This document shows positions 52,550 to 61,679 of a stretch of 64,000 nucleotides of DNA, piece by piece. Source of the DNA: Serratia ureilytica (GTDB lineage: Bacteria > Pseudomonadota > Gammaproteobacteria > Enterobacterales > Enterobacteriaceae). Numbering within the stretch: position 1 is the first letter of the stretch; every line of letters begins with the position of its first letter. The stretch is from the NCBI RefSeq assembly GCF_013375155.1, contig NZ_JABXOF010000010.1:186001-250000 (forward strand), written 5' to 3'. The notes under the pieces are model-generated. The model did no database searches. It was not told where the DNA came from and was given only the letters and a program-made list of their open reading frames with translations. The position numbers and the translations under genes are program-made.

Positions 52550-53452
52550 TGCCCGCGTCCGGCGATAATCGCGCGGTGAGCACGCCATCACGCGCTTGAA
52601 AGCATGGCTGAACGCGCTGTCGGAATCGTACCCCAAACGTTGCGCGATGATGGATACCGGTTCAACGCCGGTACGCAGCGCCCGCGCAGCCAGCAACATG
52701 CGCCAACGCGACACATACTCAAGCGGCGCCATTCCCGCCTTCTGCTTGAAGCGCAGCGCCAACGTCGAACGGGAAACGCTCGCCGCATCGGCCAATGACG
52801 CCACCGTCCAGCGACGGGCAGGATCGGCGTGTACTGCCTGCATCGCGGCGCCGATGCGCGGATCGAACAAGGCGGGCAGCCAGCCGGAGGCCGCGCCCTC
52901 CTCCCCCGTCAGGTAAATCCGCAGCGCCTGGGTCAGCATGATCTGCCCCAGATGATGCGTCATCAGCGCGCTACCCGGCGAAGGCTTTAACAGCTCGTCC
53001 GCCAGCCGCTGCAACGCCCATTGCAACACGGCGGCCTCTTCGGTGCCGCCTCGGATCACCATCAACGCCGGCAAACTCCCCAACAACCGCTCCACTTCCT
53101 CACCGAAGGTAAAACTCCCGCCGATAAACAGGCAATCCTCCGCCTCGCCGCAACTCGCCACGCCATTTTTCGCCTGCAGATAAAGTACGTCAGCATCGAG
53201 CGCCGGCAGCGACAGATCGCTGCCGACAGTGACCGGCAGGCTGCGGGTCAGCAGCAAGCAGTCGCCGGCCGCCAGCCGCAGCGGTTCGGCCAACCCTTCC
53301 GCCGCCAGCCAACAGCCGCCGCGCACCACCGCGTTGAATTTCCCGCTCTGCGGCGCAGGAAAATGAACGGCCCAGTCGCCGCCGGCCTTCAGGCCGCCGA
53401 AAAACGCATTCTGGCTGTTCAATGGCGCAAGCACTTCCGATAACGGATCCAT
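52547..53452 (-). CDS. AraC-family regulator with N-terminal cupin
   Basis: A 301-residue regulator. The N-terminal half (about 10-190) resembles the AraC-binding cupin-6 domain (GGDWAVHFPAPQSGKFNAVVRGGCWL). The C-terminal half has two helix-turn-helix units (WTVASLADAASVSRSTLALRFKQKAG; PVSIIAQRLGYDSDSAFSHAFKRV). Regulators of this build usually control a neighbouring oxidoreductase or transporter, but no adjacent target is certain: ettA lies on one side and a LysR gene on the same strand on the other. The gene is not at this place in E. coli. Confidence 0.82.
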   Translation of the reverse strand: MDPLSEVLAPLNSQNAFFGGLKAGGDWAVHFPAPQSGKFNAVVRGGCWLAAEGLAEPLRLAAGDCLLLTRSLPVTVGSDLSLPALDADVLYLQAKNGVASCGEAEDCLFIGGSFTFGEEVERLLGSLPALMVIRGGTEEAAVLQWALQRLADELLKPSPGSALMTHHLGQIMLTQALRIYLTGEEGAASGWLPALFDPRIGAAMQAVHADPARRWTVASLADAASVSRSTLALRFKQKAGMAPLEYVSRWRMLLAARALRTGVEPVSIIAQRLGYDSDSAFSHAFKRVMACSPRDYRRTRA

Positions 53453-53559
53453 ACCCTCTCCCCCTAAGCCCCTTTCATGAGCATAGCCCGCGCCATGCTC
53501 CAGCCAAAGGTTTTAGGACGATGGCGACAGAAATTAGGCGTCGGCGTCATCTGCCAGGC

Positions 53560-54471
53560 CTACTCCCGCGTCAGCTCGCGCGCGTAGTCGTCAAACGCCG
53601 AGTGCTGCAATACCACATCGATGAAACAGGCCAGCGCCGGGGAATTCAGCTTGCGGCTCGGGTAAACCAGATACAGTTCATTCCCTTCTGCGCGCCAGGC
53701 CGGCAACACCTCCACCAACAGCTTCTGCGCCACCACCTCGCGGCTGAGAAACGCCGGCAGCAGCGTGATCCCCGCGCCGGCGATAGCGCATTCGCGCGCA
53801 TACAGCAGATTGTCGGTGGTGTGCGCCAGCGGCAGCTGCCAGCGGTAATAATCGTCGCCGCAGCGCAGGTTCCAGGCCGTCCAGGCGCGGTGGGCAATGC
53901 AGCGATGCTGCTGCAGCTGCTGCGGGTGCTCGATCGGCGAGTGCTGCGCCAGATAGGACGGCGCAGCCAGCAGATAGCGCGGCGCATACCCGAGGCGGCG
54001 GCCGATCAGCGAAGAATCCTGCGGCTTGCCGGTGCGCAGCGCGGCGTCGAAGCCTTCCTGCACCAGATCCACCATGGCGTCGGATACCGACACCTCCAGC
54101 GATACGTCCGGGTACTGGCGCTGAAAATCCGCCGCCAGCCGCGCCACCAGGGTTGCCCCCAACCCGGCCGGCGTCGAGATGCGCAGGCGGCCGCTCGGGT
54201 TGTCGCGCAGCCGCTGCAGCGCCAGATCGGCCCGCTCGGCGGCGGACATCATCGCCTGGCAGTGTTCCAGATAGCGCTCGCCGGCGAAGGTCAGGTTCAG
54301 CTGGCGCGTGGTGCGGTTGAGCAAACGCAGCCCCAGCGTCTGTTCGAGCTGGCTGATGCGCTGACTGACGCTGGACTTCGGCAACCCGACACGCTGCGCG
54401 GCGGCGGTGAAGCTGCCGCACTCCGCCACCAGCGCGAACAGCGCCATGTCCTGCAGCTGTTTGAACTCCAT
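53560..54471 (-). CDS. LysR-family regulator, divergent from the dehydrogenase
   Basis: A 303-residue LysR-type protein. The helix-turn-helix is FALVAECGSFTAAAQRVGLPKSSVSQRISQLEQTLG, the effector domain begins near 88 (GRLRISTPAGLGATLVARLAAD). It belongs to the group with SGRLRIS-type linkers, many of which regulate divergent quinone reductases or dehydrogenases in response to electrophiles. It is divergent, across 97 bp, from the dehydrogenase at 54569, which is the likely target (inference). Confidence 0.87.
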   Translation of the reverse strand: MEFKQLQDMALFALVAECGSFTAAAQRVGLPKSSVSQRISQLEQTLGLRLLNRTTRQLNLTFAGERYLEHCQAMMSAAERADLALQRLRDNPSGRLRISTPAGLGATLVARLAADFQRQYPDVSLEVSVSDAMVDLVQEGFDAALRTGKPQDSSLIGRRLGYAPRYLLAAPSYLAQHSPIEHPQQLQQHRCIAHRAWTAWNLRCGDDYYRWQLPLAHTTDNLLYARECAIAGAGITLLPAFLSREVVAQKLLVEVLPAWRAEGNELYLVYPSRKLNSPALACFIDVVLQHSAFDDYARELTRE

Positions 54472-54568
54472 TGTTCACCTCTTACGAACACTCAGTTAGA
54501 TATTGTCCATCTTATCACCCCACTGCTGCGGGTCTACACTGGGGACATCATTTGAAAGGAGCACAATC

Positions 54569-55570
54569 ATGTCGATAAAAGCCATTGCCGTAGACCCGCA
54601 GAACCCCGCCGGTTTCATCGAAATCTCACCGGAGATGCCGGTGCCCGGCCAGTACGATCTGCTGGTGGAAGTGAAAGCGGCCTCGGTCAACCCGGTGGAT
54701 ACCAAAGTACATGCCGGTCTGCAGAAAAGCGGCCTGCAGCAGCCGCGCGTCCTCGGCTGGGACGCCAGCGGCGTCGTGCTGGACGTGGGCAGCGGCGTCA
54801 GCGGCTTCAAGCCCGGCGATGAAGTGTGGTACGCCGGCGATATCACCCGGCCCGGCAGCAACAGCAGCCACCAACTGATCGACTCTCGCATCGCCGCGCA
54901 CAAACCGCGCAGCCTGAACTGGGCGGAGTCCGCCGCCATGCCGCTCACCGCCCTCACCGCCTGGGAGGCGCTGTTCGAGCACCTGAACATTCAGGATGCG
55001 CCCGAGCACAAGACGCTGCTGATCATCGGCGGCGCCGGCGGGGTCGGCTCGCTGGCCATTCCGCTGGCCGCGCTGCGCAGCAAGGTGAAAGTGATCGCCA
55101 CCGCGTCCAGGCCGGAATCCGCCGCCTGGTGCCGCGAGCGGGGCGCCGACCTGGTGGTGGACTACCGCGATTTGAAGGGCAACCTGGCGCAACACGGCAT
55201 CGAGCAGGTGGATTACATCCTCTGTCTGAACGATACCGACGGCCACTGGCCGGCGATGGCCGAACTGATCGCGCCGCTCGGCCATATCTGCACCATCGTC
55301 GAGAACGCGCAGCCGTTGGATCAAAACGCGCTGAAGCTGAAAAGCGCCGCGCTGCACTGGGAATTCATGTTCACCCGCAGCATGTTCACCACCCCGGACA
55401 TCGCGCAGCAAGGCCGGATCCTGCAGCAGGTGGCGCAACTGCTGGACGACGGCAAGCTGAGCACCACGCTGAGCGAAACCCTGCACGGGCTGTCGGTAGA
55501 CACGCTGACCGCCGCGCACCAACAGCTGCTCGGCGGCCATATGCAAGGCAAGCTGGTTATCGCTTACTGA
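54569..55570 (+). CDS. Zinc-independent alcohol dehydrogenase / quinone oxidoreductase-like protein
   Basis: A 333-residue member of the medium-chain dehydrogenase family. The N-terminal GroES-like part has EVKAASVNPVDTKVHAG and VLGWDASGVVLDVGSGV; the NAD(P)-binding motif is IIGGAGGVGSLAI with GGAGGVG at 154-160. The Zn-ligand pattern of classical alcohol dehydrogenases is not seen, so it is closer to quinone oxidoreductases. The start is the ATG of MSIKAIAV, with AAAGGAG about 7 bases upstream. Physiological substrate unknown. Transcribed divergently from the LysR gene and convergent with the membrane glycosyltransferase. Confidence 0.85.
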   Translation: MSIKAIAVDPQNPAGFIEISPEMPVPGQYDLLVEVKAASVNPVDTKVHAGLQKSGLQQPRVLGWDASGVVLDVGSGVSGFKPGDEVWYAGDITRPGSNSSHQLIDSRIAAHKPRSLNWAESAAMPLTALTAWEALFEHLNIQDAPEHKTLLIIGGAGGVGSLAIPLAALRSKVKVIATASRPESAAWCRERGADLVVDYRDLKGNLAQHGIEQVDYILCLNDTDGHWPAMAELIAPLGHICTIVENAQPLDQNALKLKSAALHWEFMFTRSMFTTPDIAQQGRILQQVAQLLDDGKLSTTLSETLHGLSVDTLTAAHQQLLGGHMQGKLVIAY

Positions 55571-55601
55571 GTTCGCATCGCGGCGGCGTTCTGCGCCGCC
55601 G

Positions 55602-57035
55602 TTACTGCGGGCGAACAAAGCCGACGCACAGCACCTGCTCGTCGCTCTGCGGATCGGCGCGGAAGGTCAGCGTCTGCTGCCAGTCGAGGCGCATCTTCGG
55701 CCAGTGGGCCAGTTCGCCGCCGAAGTCGCTGTGCGCGCAGTCTTCACCCAACCGACCGAACAAGGCGACGCCATGCTGCGCAATCTGCGGATAGCTGATG
55801 TTGACGTTGTAGATGTTCGGCCGCGTATGATTGGACCAGCGCGTAATGGTTTGCGGCCGGGAACCGGCATACACCGTCATCCACTGCGACAGGTATTCGC
55901 CGCCGACGTAACGCAGACTGACGCCATACCGCTCCTGCCACAGCTGCTCCACTCCAGCGCTGAACGCCTTGATGCCCACCATTTTCTGACCGGCATTGCG
56001 CACGTTGCCCAGCATCACCGCGGCATACCCCAGATAGACCGCCAGCGCCGCGCACATCAGCCCAATAGTCGCCGCCCGCAGCGAACGCACCGGCGGCTGA
56101 CGCACGCAACCAACCAGCAGCGCGGGCGCCAGCATGAAGAACGGCTGCAGCCACTCGGTCAAGCGGCCGCCGACGTTGAAGGAGAACCAAAAGGTAATGA
56201 TGCCGAGCGGCAGCAGGTAGATCCACAGCAGCACCCGCATCGGCAAGGCTTTCGGCCAGGCCAGCACCGCCCCGCTGCGGCGCAGGATCCACCACAGCAC
56301 CAGCGACGGATAGAACACCAGCAGCAGCGACTGCAGCATGTCGAGATTGAGCTGCATCTTGATCTGCGAATCCACCCACTTAAAGGCGGCGAAGTCGTGG
56401 TTCCACAGCCAGAATACGTTCGGCAACACCAGCGCCAGCCAGATCGCCACCGCCAGATAGAACTGCGGTTGGCGATAGCAGCGACGGATCTGCGGCACGA
56501 ACAGCGTCGACAGCGCCGCGAAATAGACGAAGGCGAAGGTCGAATACTTCGCCATCATCGCCAGACCGGCGGCCAACGCGAAGGCCGGCCACCAGTTGGC
56601 CGAATGGGAAATCGCCATGTGGAAGAACAGCGCCATCCACGGCCACAGCATCACCAACAGGTAGTTGTCGTTGTAGGGAATGATGTCGAAATTGATGATG
56701 CCGGACAGGTTGAGCGTCAGCAGCGCCATCCAGGCCAGCGAAGTGCTGCCGCTCAGGCGTCGCGCCAGCAGCCAGACGCCCAACATGCCGATGGCGATGG
56801 CGATGAAGTGCCCGCCGTACCAGTAAACGTTCAGCGGCAGCCACGACAGCCAGATCGCCGGCTGCATCGCCGCACCGACCAACCAAGGATTTTTCGGTGA
56901 GCCCCACTCGCCGTTGAGGCCCCAATTGAGCGCCTCGACGGCGTCGTAAGGCAGGGTAGGATCGAGATGAACGGTCAGCAGCGTCCAGGCTGCGGCATAG
57001 CAGATCAACCAGAGAGCGAGTAAGCGATAAGACAT
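55602..57035 (-). CDS. Membrane glycosyltransferase, family 39 (ArnT/PMT) type
   Basis: A 477-residue polytopic inner-membrane protein (about 9-11 hydrophobic segments). The first outer loop has an acidic pair, D31 and E34, in LPYDAVEALNWG, the position of the catalytic acidic motif in ArnT and PMT transferases. The PYNDNYLLVMLWPWMALF segment and the soluble C-terminal part (from about 380) fit the family. Such enzymes move sugars from polyprenyl-phosphate carriers to lipid A, proteins or glycans. The acceptor is unknown. It is not in the E. coli nadR-ettA interval, so it belongs to an accessory block. Confidence 0.78.
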   Translation of the reverse strand: MSYRLLALWLICYAAAWTLLTVHLDPTLPYDAVEALNWGLNGEWGSPKNPWLVGAAMQPAIWLSWLPLNVYWYGGHFIAIAIGMLGVWLLARRLSGSTSLAWMALLTLNLSGIINFDIIPYNDNYLLVMLWPWMALFFHMAISHSANWWPAFALAAGLAMMAKYSTFAFVYFAALSTLFVPQIRRCYRQPQFYLAVAIWLALVLPNVFWLWNHDFAAFKWVDSQIKMQLNLDMLQSLLLVFYPSLVLWWILRRSGAVLAWPKALPMRVLLWIYLLPLGIITFWFSFNVGGRLTEWLQPFFMLAPALLVGCVRQPPVRSLRAATIGLMCAALAVYLGYAAVMLGNVRNAGQKMVGIKAFSAGVEQLWQERYGVSLRYVGGEYLSQWMTVYAGSRPQTITRWSNHTRPNIYNVNISYPQIAQHGVALFGRLGEDCAHSDFGGELAHWPKMRLDWQQTLTFRADPQSDEQVLCVGFVRPQ

Positions 57036-57168
57036 GTCTTCTTCTGAGCGTTATTGTAAAGAAAACCTTAACGTAGTCGCTACCGAATGAACCATGTTTA
57101 AACAGGCCTTTAAATGTGCGTCCGTGCGGCCGTTTCTGCCGCGCGATCGCACATTACGCTAATTTTTC

Positions 57169-58443
57169 TCAGCCTGCGGCGTGGCGCTGGGCGGGCGCAT
57201 TCGCCAGCCGGCCGGCGTCCGCCGCCAGCAGCTGTTGCACCAGCTCGACACAGCGCAGGAAGCGCTCTTCGTAATCGCTAGACTCAACGTGCACGTACTC
57301 GATGTTGTTGGCGCGCAGCATCTCCTCCAGCAGGCGCTGGAACGCCAGGCGATCGGCGGTGCTGCCGAGACTGCGCAGGCCGTCCGCCACCCACGGCGTG
57401 TTGTTTTCCAGCAGGATCACCAGATCGAAGCGGTATTCGTCGATCAGCGCCTGCACGAAGGGATGCTCACGCCCTTCGTACTTTTTGCAAAACGCCTGGG
57501 TGGTGACGAAATCGGTATCGATAAACGCCACCTTGTTGGCGTACTTGACCGCGAAATCCACGTATTGCGCCTGCCCGAGGGCAATTTTGTCGTAGTCGGA
57601 GTACTGCAGCGCCATCTCGTCGCCGCCCAGGTGCGAGAACACGTAATCGCGGCCATATTCCCAGGCGCTGGTGGTGTTGAAGATGTTGGCCAGCTTGTTG
57701 ACCAGCGTCGATTTGCCGCTTGACTCGCCGCCGAGGATCGCCACGGTGCGCACGAAGAACGGTTTCACCTCGGTCGGGATGTAATCCCAATAACGGAACG
57801 GATCCTGACGGATCTGATTGCCGCTGATGTTCATGAACGACCGTTCGGGATCGACCAAAATGGTTTCGATGCCCAGATGCTCGCGGTAGCGCGGCGCATC
57901 CTGCGCTTCGCTGGAATAGATGAAGCTCGGCACGATGCCTTTCTGTTCCATAAAGGCCTTCATGCCGTCGCTCCACACGTTCCAGCCGTGCGGGTACGGT
58001 TCGATGCCCTGCTCGTCGAACGAGTGGATATGGATGTTTTTCTGGTACTTGAAGGTCTGCAGCAGCCAGCGCAGGCGATCGCTGACCGTCGGCTGTTGCG
58101 ACATCGAACTGTTCTCGAACAGCTCACGGTCGCGCGGCTCGTCGTGGCACAAGATAACGTGCAGCTCATCCACCTGGCTGCAGGCGCGCTGGATCAGATA
58201 GATGTGGCCGGTATGCAGCGGGTAAAATTTACCAAACACCACGCCGACTTTGACCTCTTTGCGCGGGAACTCAAGCCCGAGAAAACGGTGCAGCGCCTCG
58301 AGCTTTTGCGCGCTCGGGCTTTTGATCTTGTCGTTCAACAGCTGGCTGAGATAGCCTTTGGTCATGCCGCTGGCATCCGCCACCTGCTGCAACGTGCAGC
58401 CCTTTTGCTTGATGGACGTCTTCAGGTAATCAAATTGCGGCAT
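57169..58443 (-). CDS. nadR: NAD regulator/NMN adenylyltransferase/ribosylnicotinamide kinase NadR
   Basis: Trifunctional protein: represses NAD synthesis genes through an N-terminal helix-turn-helix (residues about 15-50: CTLQQVADASGMTKGYLSQLLNDKIK), has an NMN adenylyltransferase domain (about 60-225; GVVFGKFYPLHTGHIYLIQRA) and a kinase domain with Walker A GGESSGKST. The ATG at 58443 was chosen because GGAGG is 5 bases upstream; a GTG two codons earlier overlaps that site. 424 residues, about 14 longer than E. coli owing to a C-terminal tail. Follows radA by 58 bp. Confidence 0.97.
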   Translation of the reverse strand: MPQFDYLKTSIKQKGCTLQQVADASGMTKGYLSQLLNDKIKSPSAQKLEALHRFLGLEFPRKEVKVGVVFGKFYPLHTGHIYLIQRACSQVDELHVILCHDEPRDRELFENSSMSQQPTVSDRLRWLLQTFKYQKNIHIHSFDEQGIEPYPHGWNVWSDGMKAFMEQKGIVPSFIYSSEAQDAPRYREHLGIETILVDPERSFMNISGNQIRQDPFRYWDYIPTEVKPFFVRTVAILGGESSGKSTLVNKLANIFNTTSAWEYGRDYVFSHLGGDEMALQYSDYDKIALGQAQYVDFAVKYANKVAFIDTDFVTTQAFCKKYEGREHPFVQALIDEYRFDLVILLENNTPWVADGLRSLGSTADRLAFQRLLEEMLRANNIEYVHVESSDYEERFLRCVELVQQLLAADAGRLANAPAQRHAAG

Positions 58444-58501
58444 GGCCACCTCCGTTTAGTATGCTAAACAAAATAGCATATCTTTCTCGCCGTCGGCGAC
58501 A

Positions 58502-59887
58502 TTAATAAAACCCTTCCAGCACGTCCAGCGCGTCCGCCAGCTTCTTGACCCCGAACACCTGCATATTGGCCGGCGGCTTTTTCGGCATATTGCCGTGCGG
58601 CACGATGGCGCGTTTGAAACCGTGCTTGGCCGCTTCGGCGATCCGCTCCTGGCCGCTCGGCACCGGACGGATCTCACCCGCCAACCCCACTTCGCCGAAC
58701 ACCACCAAATCGTTCGGCAGCGGCCGATCGCGCAGGCTTGAGACCAGCGACATCAGCAGCGCCAGATCGGCGCTGGTCTCGCTGACCTTCACCCCGCCGA
58801 CCACGTTGACGAACACGTCCTGATCCGACATCTGCAGCCCGCCGTGCCGGTGCAGCACCGCCAGCAGGATCGCCAACCGGTTCTGCTCCAGCCCCACCGC
58901 CACGCGGCGCGGGTTGGACATCATCGAATGATCCACCAGCGCCTGGATCTCCACCAGCAGCGGCCGGGTGCCTTCCCACACCACCATCACCGAACTGCCG
59001 GAGGTAACTTCGTCGCCGCGGCTGAGGAAGATAGCCGAAGGGTTGCTCACTTCGCGCAGCCCCTGTTCGGTCATGGCGAACACCCCCAGCTCGTTGACCG
59101 CGCCGAAGCGGTTCTTGTGGCTGCGCAGGGTGCGGAAGCGGGAATCGGCGTCGCCGTCCAGCAGCACCGAACAGTCGATGCAGTGTTCCAGCACTTTCGG
59201 CCCGGCCAGCGAGCCGTCTTTGGTGACGTGGCCGACCATCACGATCGCCACGCCGCGCGTCTTGGCGAAGCGCGTCAGATAGGCGGCGGTTTCCCGCACC
59301 TGCGCCACGCTGCCCGGCGAAGACTGAATGTCCGCCATGTGCATCACCTGAATCGAGTCGATCACCATCAGCTTCGGCTGTTCCTGCTCGGCGATCAGGC
59401 AGATCTGCTCGATGCTGGTTTCCGACAGCATGTTCAGGCCGCCGGTCGGCAGCCCCAGACGGTGGGCGCGCATCGCCACCTGCTGCAGCGATTCCTCGCC
59501 GGTGACGTACAGGGTTTTCATCTGTTCGGACAGTTTGCACAGCACCTGCAGCAACAGGGTGCTCTTGCCGGCGCCGGGGTTGCCGCCGATCAGAATCGCG
59601 CTGCCGGGCACCACGCCGCCGCCCAGCACGCGATCGAACTCGAGAAAGCCGGTGGTGAAGCGCGGCAGCGCCTCAAGGCTGATTTCCGACAGCTTCTGCA
59701 CTTTGCTGACGCCGGCGTCGCCGGCATAGCCGCTGAGGCGATCGTTGCGCGCCGCAGCGGGCGACGCGGCCAAACGCACTTCCGTGATGGTGTTCCAGGC
59801 ATGGCAGGCGCTGCACTGCCCCTGCCAACGCGGATAGTCCGCCCCGCACTCATTGCACACAAATGCCCGTTTTGCCGCTTTTGCCAC
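58502..59887 (-). CDS. radA: DNA repair protein RadA (Sms)
   Basis: Hexameric ATPase that promotes branch migration in recombinational repair. The 461-residue protein has a zinc finger (CNECGADYPRWQGQCSACHAW), a RecA-like ATPase core with Walker A GGNPGAGKSTLL, the diagnostic KNRFG (HKNRFGAVNELGVF) and a C-terminal Lon-protease-like domain (FVNVVGGVKVSETSADLALL). 19 bp after serB and on the same strand. Confidence 0.98.
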   Translation of the reverse strand: MAKAAKRAFVCNECGADYPRWQGQCSACHAWNTITEVRLAASPAAARNDRLSGYAGDAGVSKVQKLSEISLEALPRFTTGFLEFDRVLGGGVVPGSAILIGGNPGAGKSTLLLQVLCKLSEQMKTLYVTGEESLQQVAMRAHRLGLPTGGLNMLSETSIEQICLIAEQEQPKLMVIDSIQVMHMADIQSSPGSVAQVRETAAYLTRFAKTRGVAIVMVGHVTKDGSLAGPKVLEHCIDCSVLLDGDADSRFRTLRSHKNRFGAVNELGVFAMTEQGLREVSNPSAIFLSRGDEVTSGSSVMVVWEGTRPLLVEIQALVDHSMMSNPRRVAVGLEQNRLAILLAVLHRHGGLQMSDQDVFVNVVGGVKVSETSADLALLMSLVSSLRDRPLPNDLVVFGEVGLAGEIRPVPSGQERIAEAAKHGFKRAIVPHGNMPKKPPANMQVFGVKKLADALDVLEGFY

Positions 59888-59906
59888 GTCTTACCTCAAT
59901 CTTTCG

Positions 59907-60884
59907 TTATCGCACTTCGTGTTTCAGGCTGCCGGTGAGAATACACAGCACGCCCATCAAATCCGCATGCCGGATCGCCACCTGCGCTTTTTCATACACT
60001 TTCGGTTTGGCGTGGTAGGCGATGCCCAGCCCCGCCGCCTGCATCATTTTCAAATCGTTGGCGCCGTCGCCGATGGCCACGGTCTGCGCCAGCGGGATCT
60101 CCAGCTTCTCCGCCAGCCGCAGCAGCGTATCGGCTTTGAACTGCGCGTCCACCATCGGCCCCAGCACTTCGCCGGTCAGCTTGCCGTCGCGGATCTCCAG
60201 CTCGTTGGCCGCCGCCGCCACCAGCCGCAGCCGGTTGCGCAGGTATTCGGCGTAGTAGGTGAAGCCGCCGGAGGCGATCGCCACATGCCAGCCCATCGCC
60301 TGCAGCTTGCCCACCAGGCTGGTCAGCCCCGGCATCAGCGGCAGCTCGTCGCGCACCTGCTTAAGGATGTTGGCGTCGGCCCCTTTCAGCGTACCGACGC
60401 GCTGGCGCAGGCTGGCGGTAAAGTCCAGCTCGCCGCGCATCGCGCGTTCGGTCACTTCCGCCACCTGCTCGCCGACGCCCGCCAGCTTGGCGATCTCATC
60501 GATGCACTCGATCTCGATCGCCGTTGAATCCATGTCCATCACCAGCAGCCCCGGCGTGCGCAGGTGCGGGATTTTGCCGAGCGGCGCCACATCCAGCCCG
60601 CTCTCCGCCGCCAGCAGCTTGGCGCGCGGCGTCAAGGTGCCCGCCAGCCGCACCACCTGATAGTCGTCCACGCCCCAGGCGGTGACGATCACCATCGCCG
60701 CGCCCAGCTTGCGTTGGAATTGGGTAATGCGCGCCTTGTCCAGCGCCCTGCCATATAACAGCCACCCGGTATTGCCCGCCCGGTAGTCCAGCGGCATCAC
60801 TTCGTCGCCGCTGAGCGAAAGGGGAAGACCCGGCCATTGAGAGATCTCCGCCGGAAGATCGCAATAGGTCAGACTGTTTGACAT
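59907..60884 (-). CDS. serB: Phosphoserine phosphatase
   Basis: Last step of serine synthesis; a HAD phosphatase. The nucleophile motif is VMDMDSTAIEIECIDE (DxDST), the second motif IASGGFTYYAEYL, and the third the IGDGANDLKMMQAAGLGIAYHAKP loop. The ATG at 60884 has AGGAG about 6 bases upstream; an ATG one codon earlier is an alternative. 325 residues, close to E. coli 322. First gene of serB-radA-nadR, divergent from ytjB. Confidence 0.98.
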   Translation of the reverse strand: MSNSLTYCDLPAEISQWPGLPLSLSGDEVMPLDYRAGNTGWLLYGRALDKARITQFQRKLGAAMVIVTAWGVDDYQVVRLAGTLTPRAKLLAAESGLDVAPLGKIPHLRTPGLLVMDMDSTAIEIECIDEIAKLAGVGEQVAEVTERAMRGELDFTASLRQRVGTLKGADANILKQVRDELPLMPGLTSLVGKLQAMGWHVAIASGGFTYYAEYLRNRLRLVAAAANELEIRDGKLTGEVLGPMVDAQFKADTLLRLAEKLEIPLAQTVAIGDGANDLKMMQAAGLGIAYHAKPKVYEKAQVAIRHADLMGVLCILTGSLKHEVR

Positions 60885-60994
60885 CATTGACTCCTGAATG
60901 GACAAAAACGCTGCATGATAAAACGACGCATCAAGCTATCCTATCGCCAGCGGTTCTGGCAACATAAAGTGTCCCCGATGCCCAAGGAACCTGC

Positions 60995-61678
60995 ATGGCT
61001 CGCGCTAAACTGAAATTTCGCCTGCACCGCACCGCTATTATCCTGATTTGCCTGGCTTTGCTGGTGCTGCTGATGCAGGGCGCCTCTTATTTTAGCCTGA
61101 GTCACCAAATGGCGCGATCCGAGCAGGTGGAAGAGCTGGCGCAGACGCTGACCAAACAGGTCGCCTACAGCCTGGCGCCGCTGCTGGACGACGACGGCAA
61201 CAATCCGCGCATCGACGCCATCCTCAAGCAGCTCACCGATCACAGCCGCATTCTCGACGTCAGCGTGTATCAGCTGGACGGCACGCTGGTCTCCCACGCC
61301 GGGGAACAGATAAGTATACGCGATCGCCTGTCGCTCGACGGCAAACGCGCCGGCAGCTACTTCAACCACCAGTTGGTCGAATCCATTCAGGGCAAAGACG
61401 GCCCGATCGGCTTTATCCGCATCACCCTCGACACCCACGTGCTGGCGACCGAATCCAAGCAGGTGGACAACACCACCAACCTGCTGCGCCTGATGATCCT
61501 GCTGGCGCTGGCGATCGGCATCATTCTGGCGCGTACCCTGCTGCAACACCGCCGCAGCCGCTGGCAGCAGTCGCCCTACCTGTTGACCGCCAACACGCCA
61601 CTGGAAGAAGGCAATACGGTGGAAGACGATGAAGACGATGCGCCGGAGAAAAAACAGGGAGCGCCTAAGCAGGGGTAA
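60995..61678 (+). CDS. ytjB: Smp/YtjB (AhpA-like) membrane protein
   Basis: A 227-residue inner-membrane protein of the SMP_2/YtjB family: one N-terminal hydrophobic anchor (TAIILICLALLVLLMQGASY), a periplasmic domain (about 40-160), a second hydrophobic segment (LLRLMILLALAIGIILA) and an acidic, charged C-terminal tail (EDDEDDAPEKKQGAPKQG). Cellular role poorly defined. Divergent from serB as in E. coli; the E. coli lplA gene is missing between it and yjjJ, so yjjJ is the immediate convergent neighbour. Confidence 0.92.
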   Translation: MARAKLKFRLHRTAIILICLALLVLLMQGASYFSLSHQMARSEQVEELAQTLTKQVAYSLAPLLDDDGNNPRIDAILKQLTDHSRILDVSVYQLDGTLVSHAGEQISIRDRLSLDGKRAGSYFNHQLVESIQGKDGPIGFIRITLDTHVLATESKQVDNTTNLLRLMILLALAIGIILARTLLQHRRSRWQQSPYLLTANTPLEEGNTVEDDEDDAPEKKQGAPKQG

Positions 61679-61679
61679 T

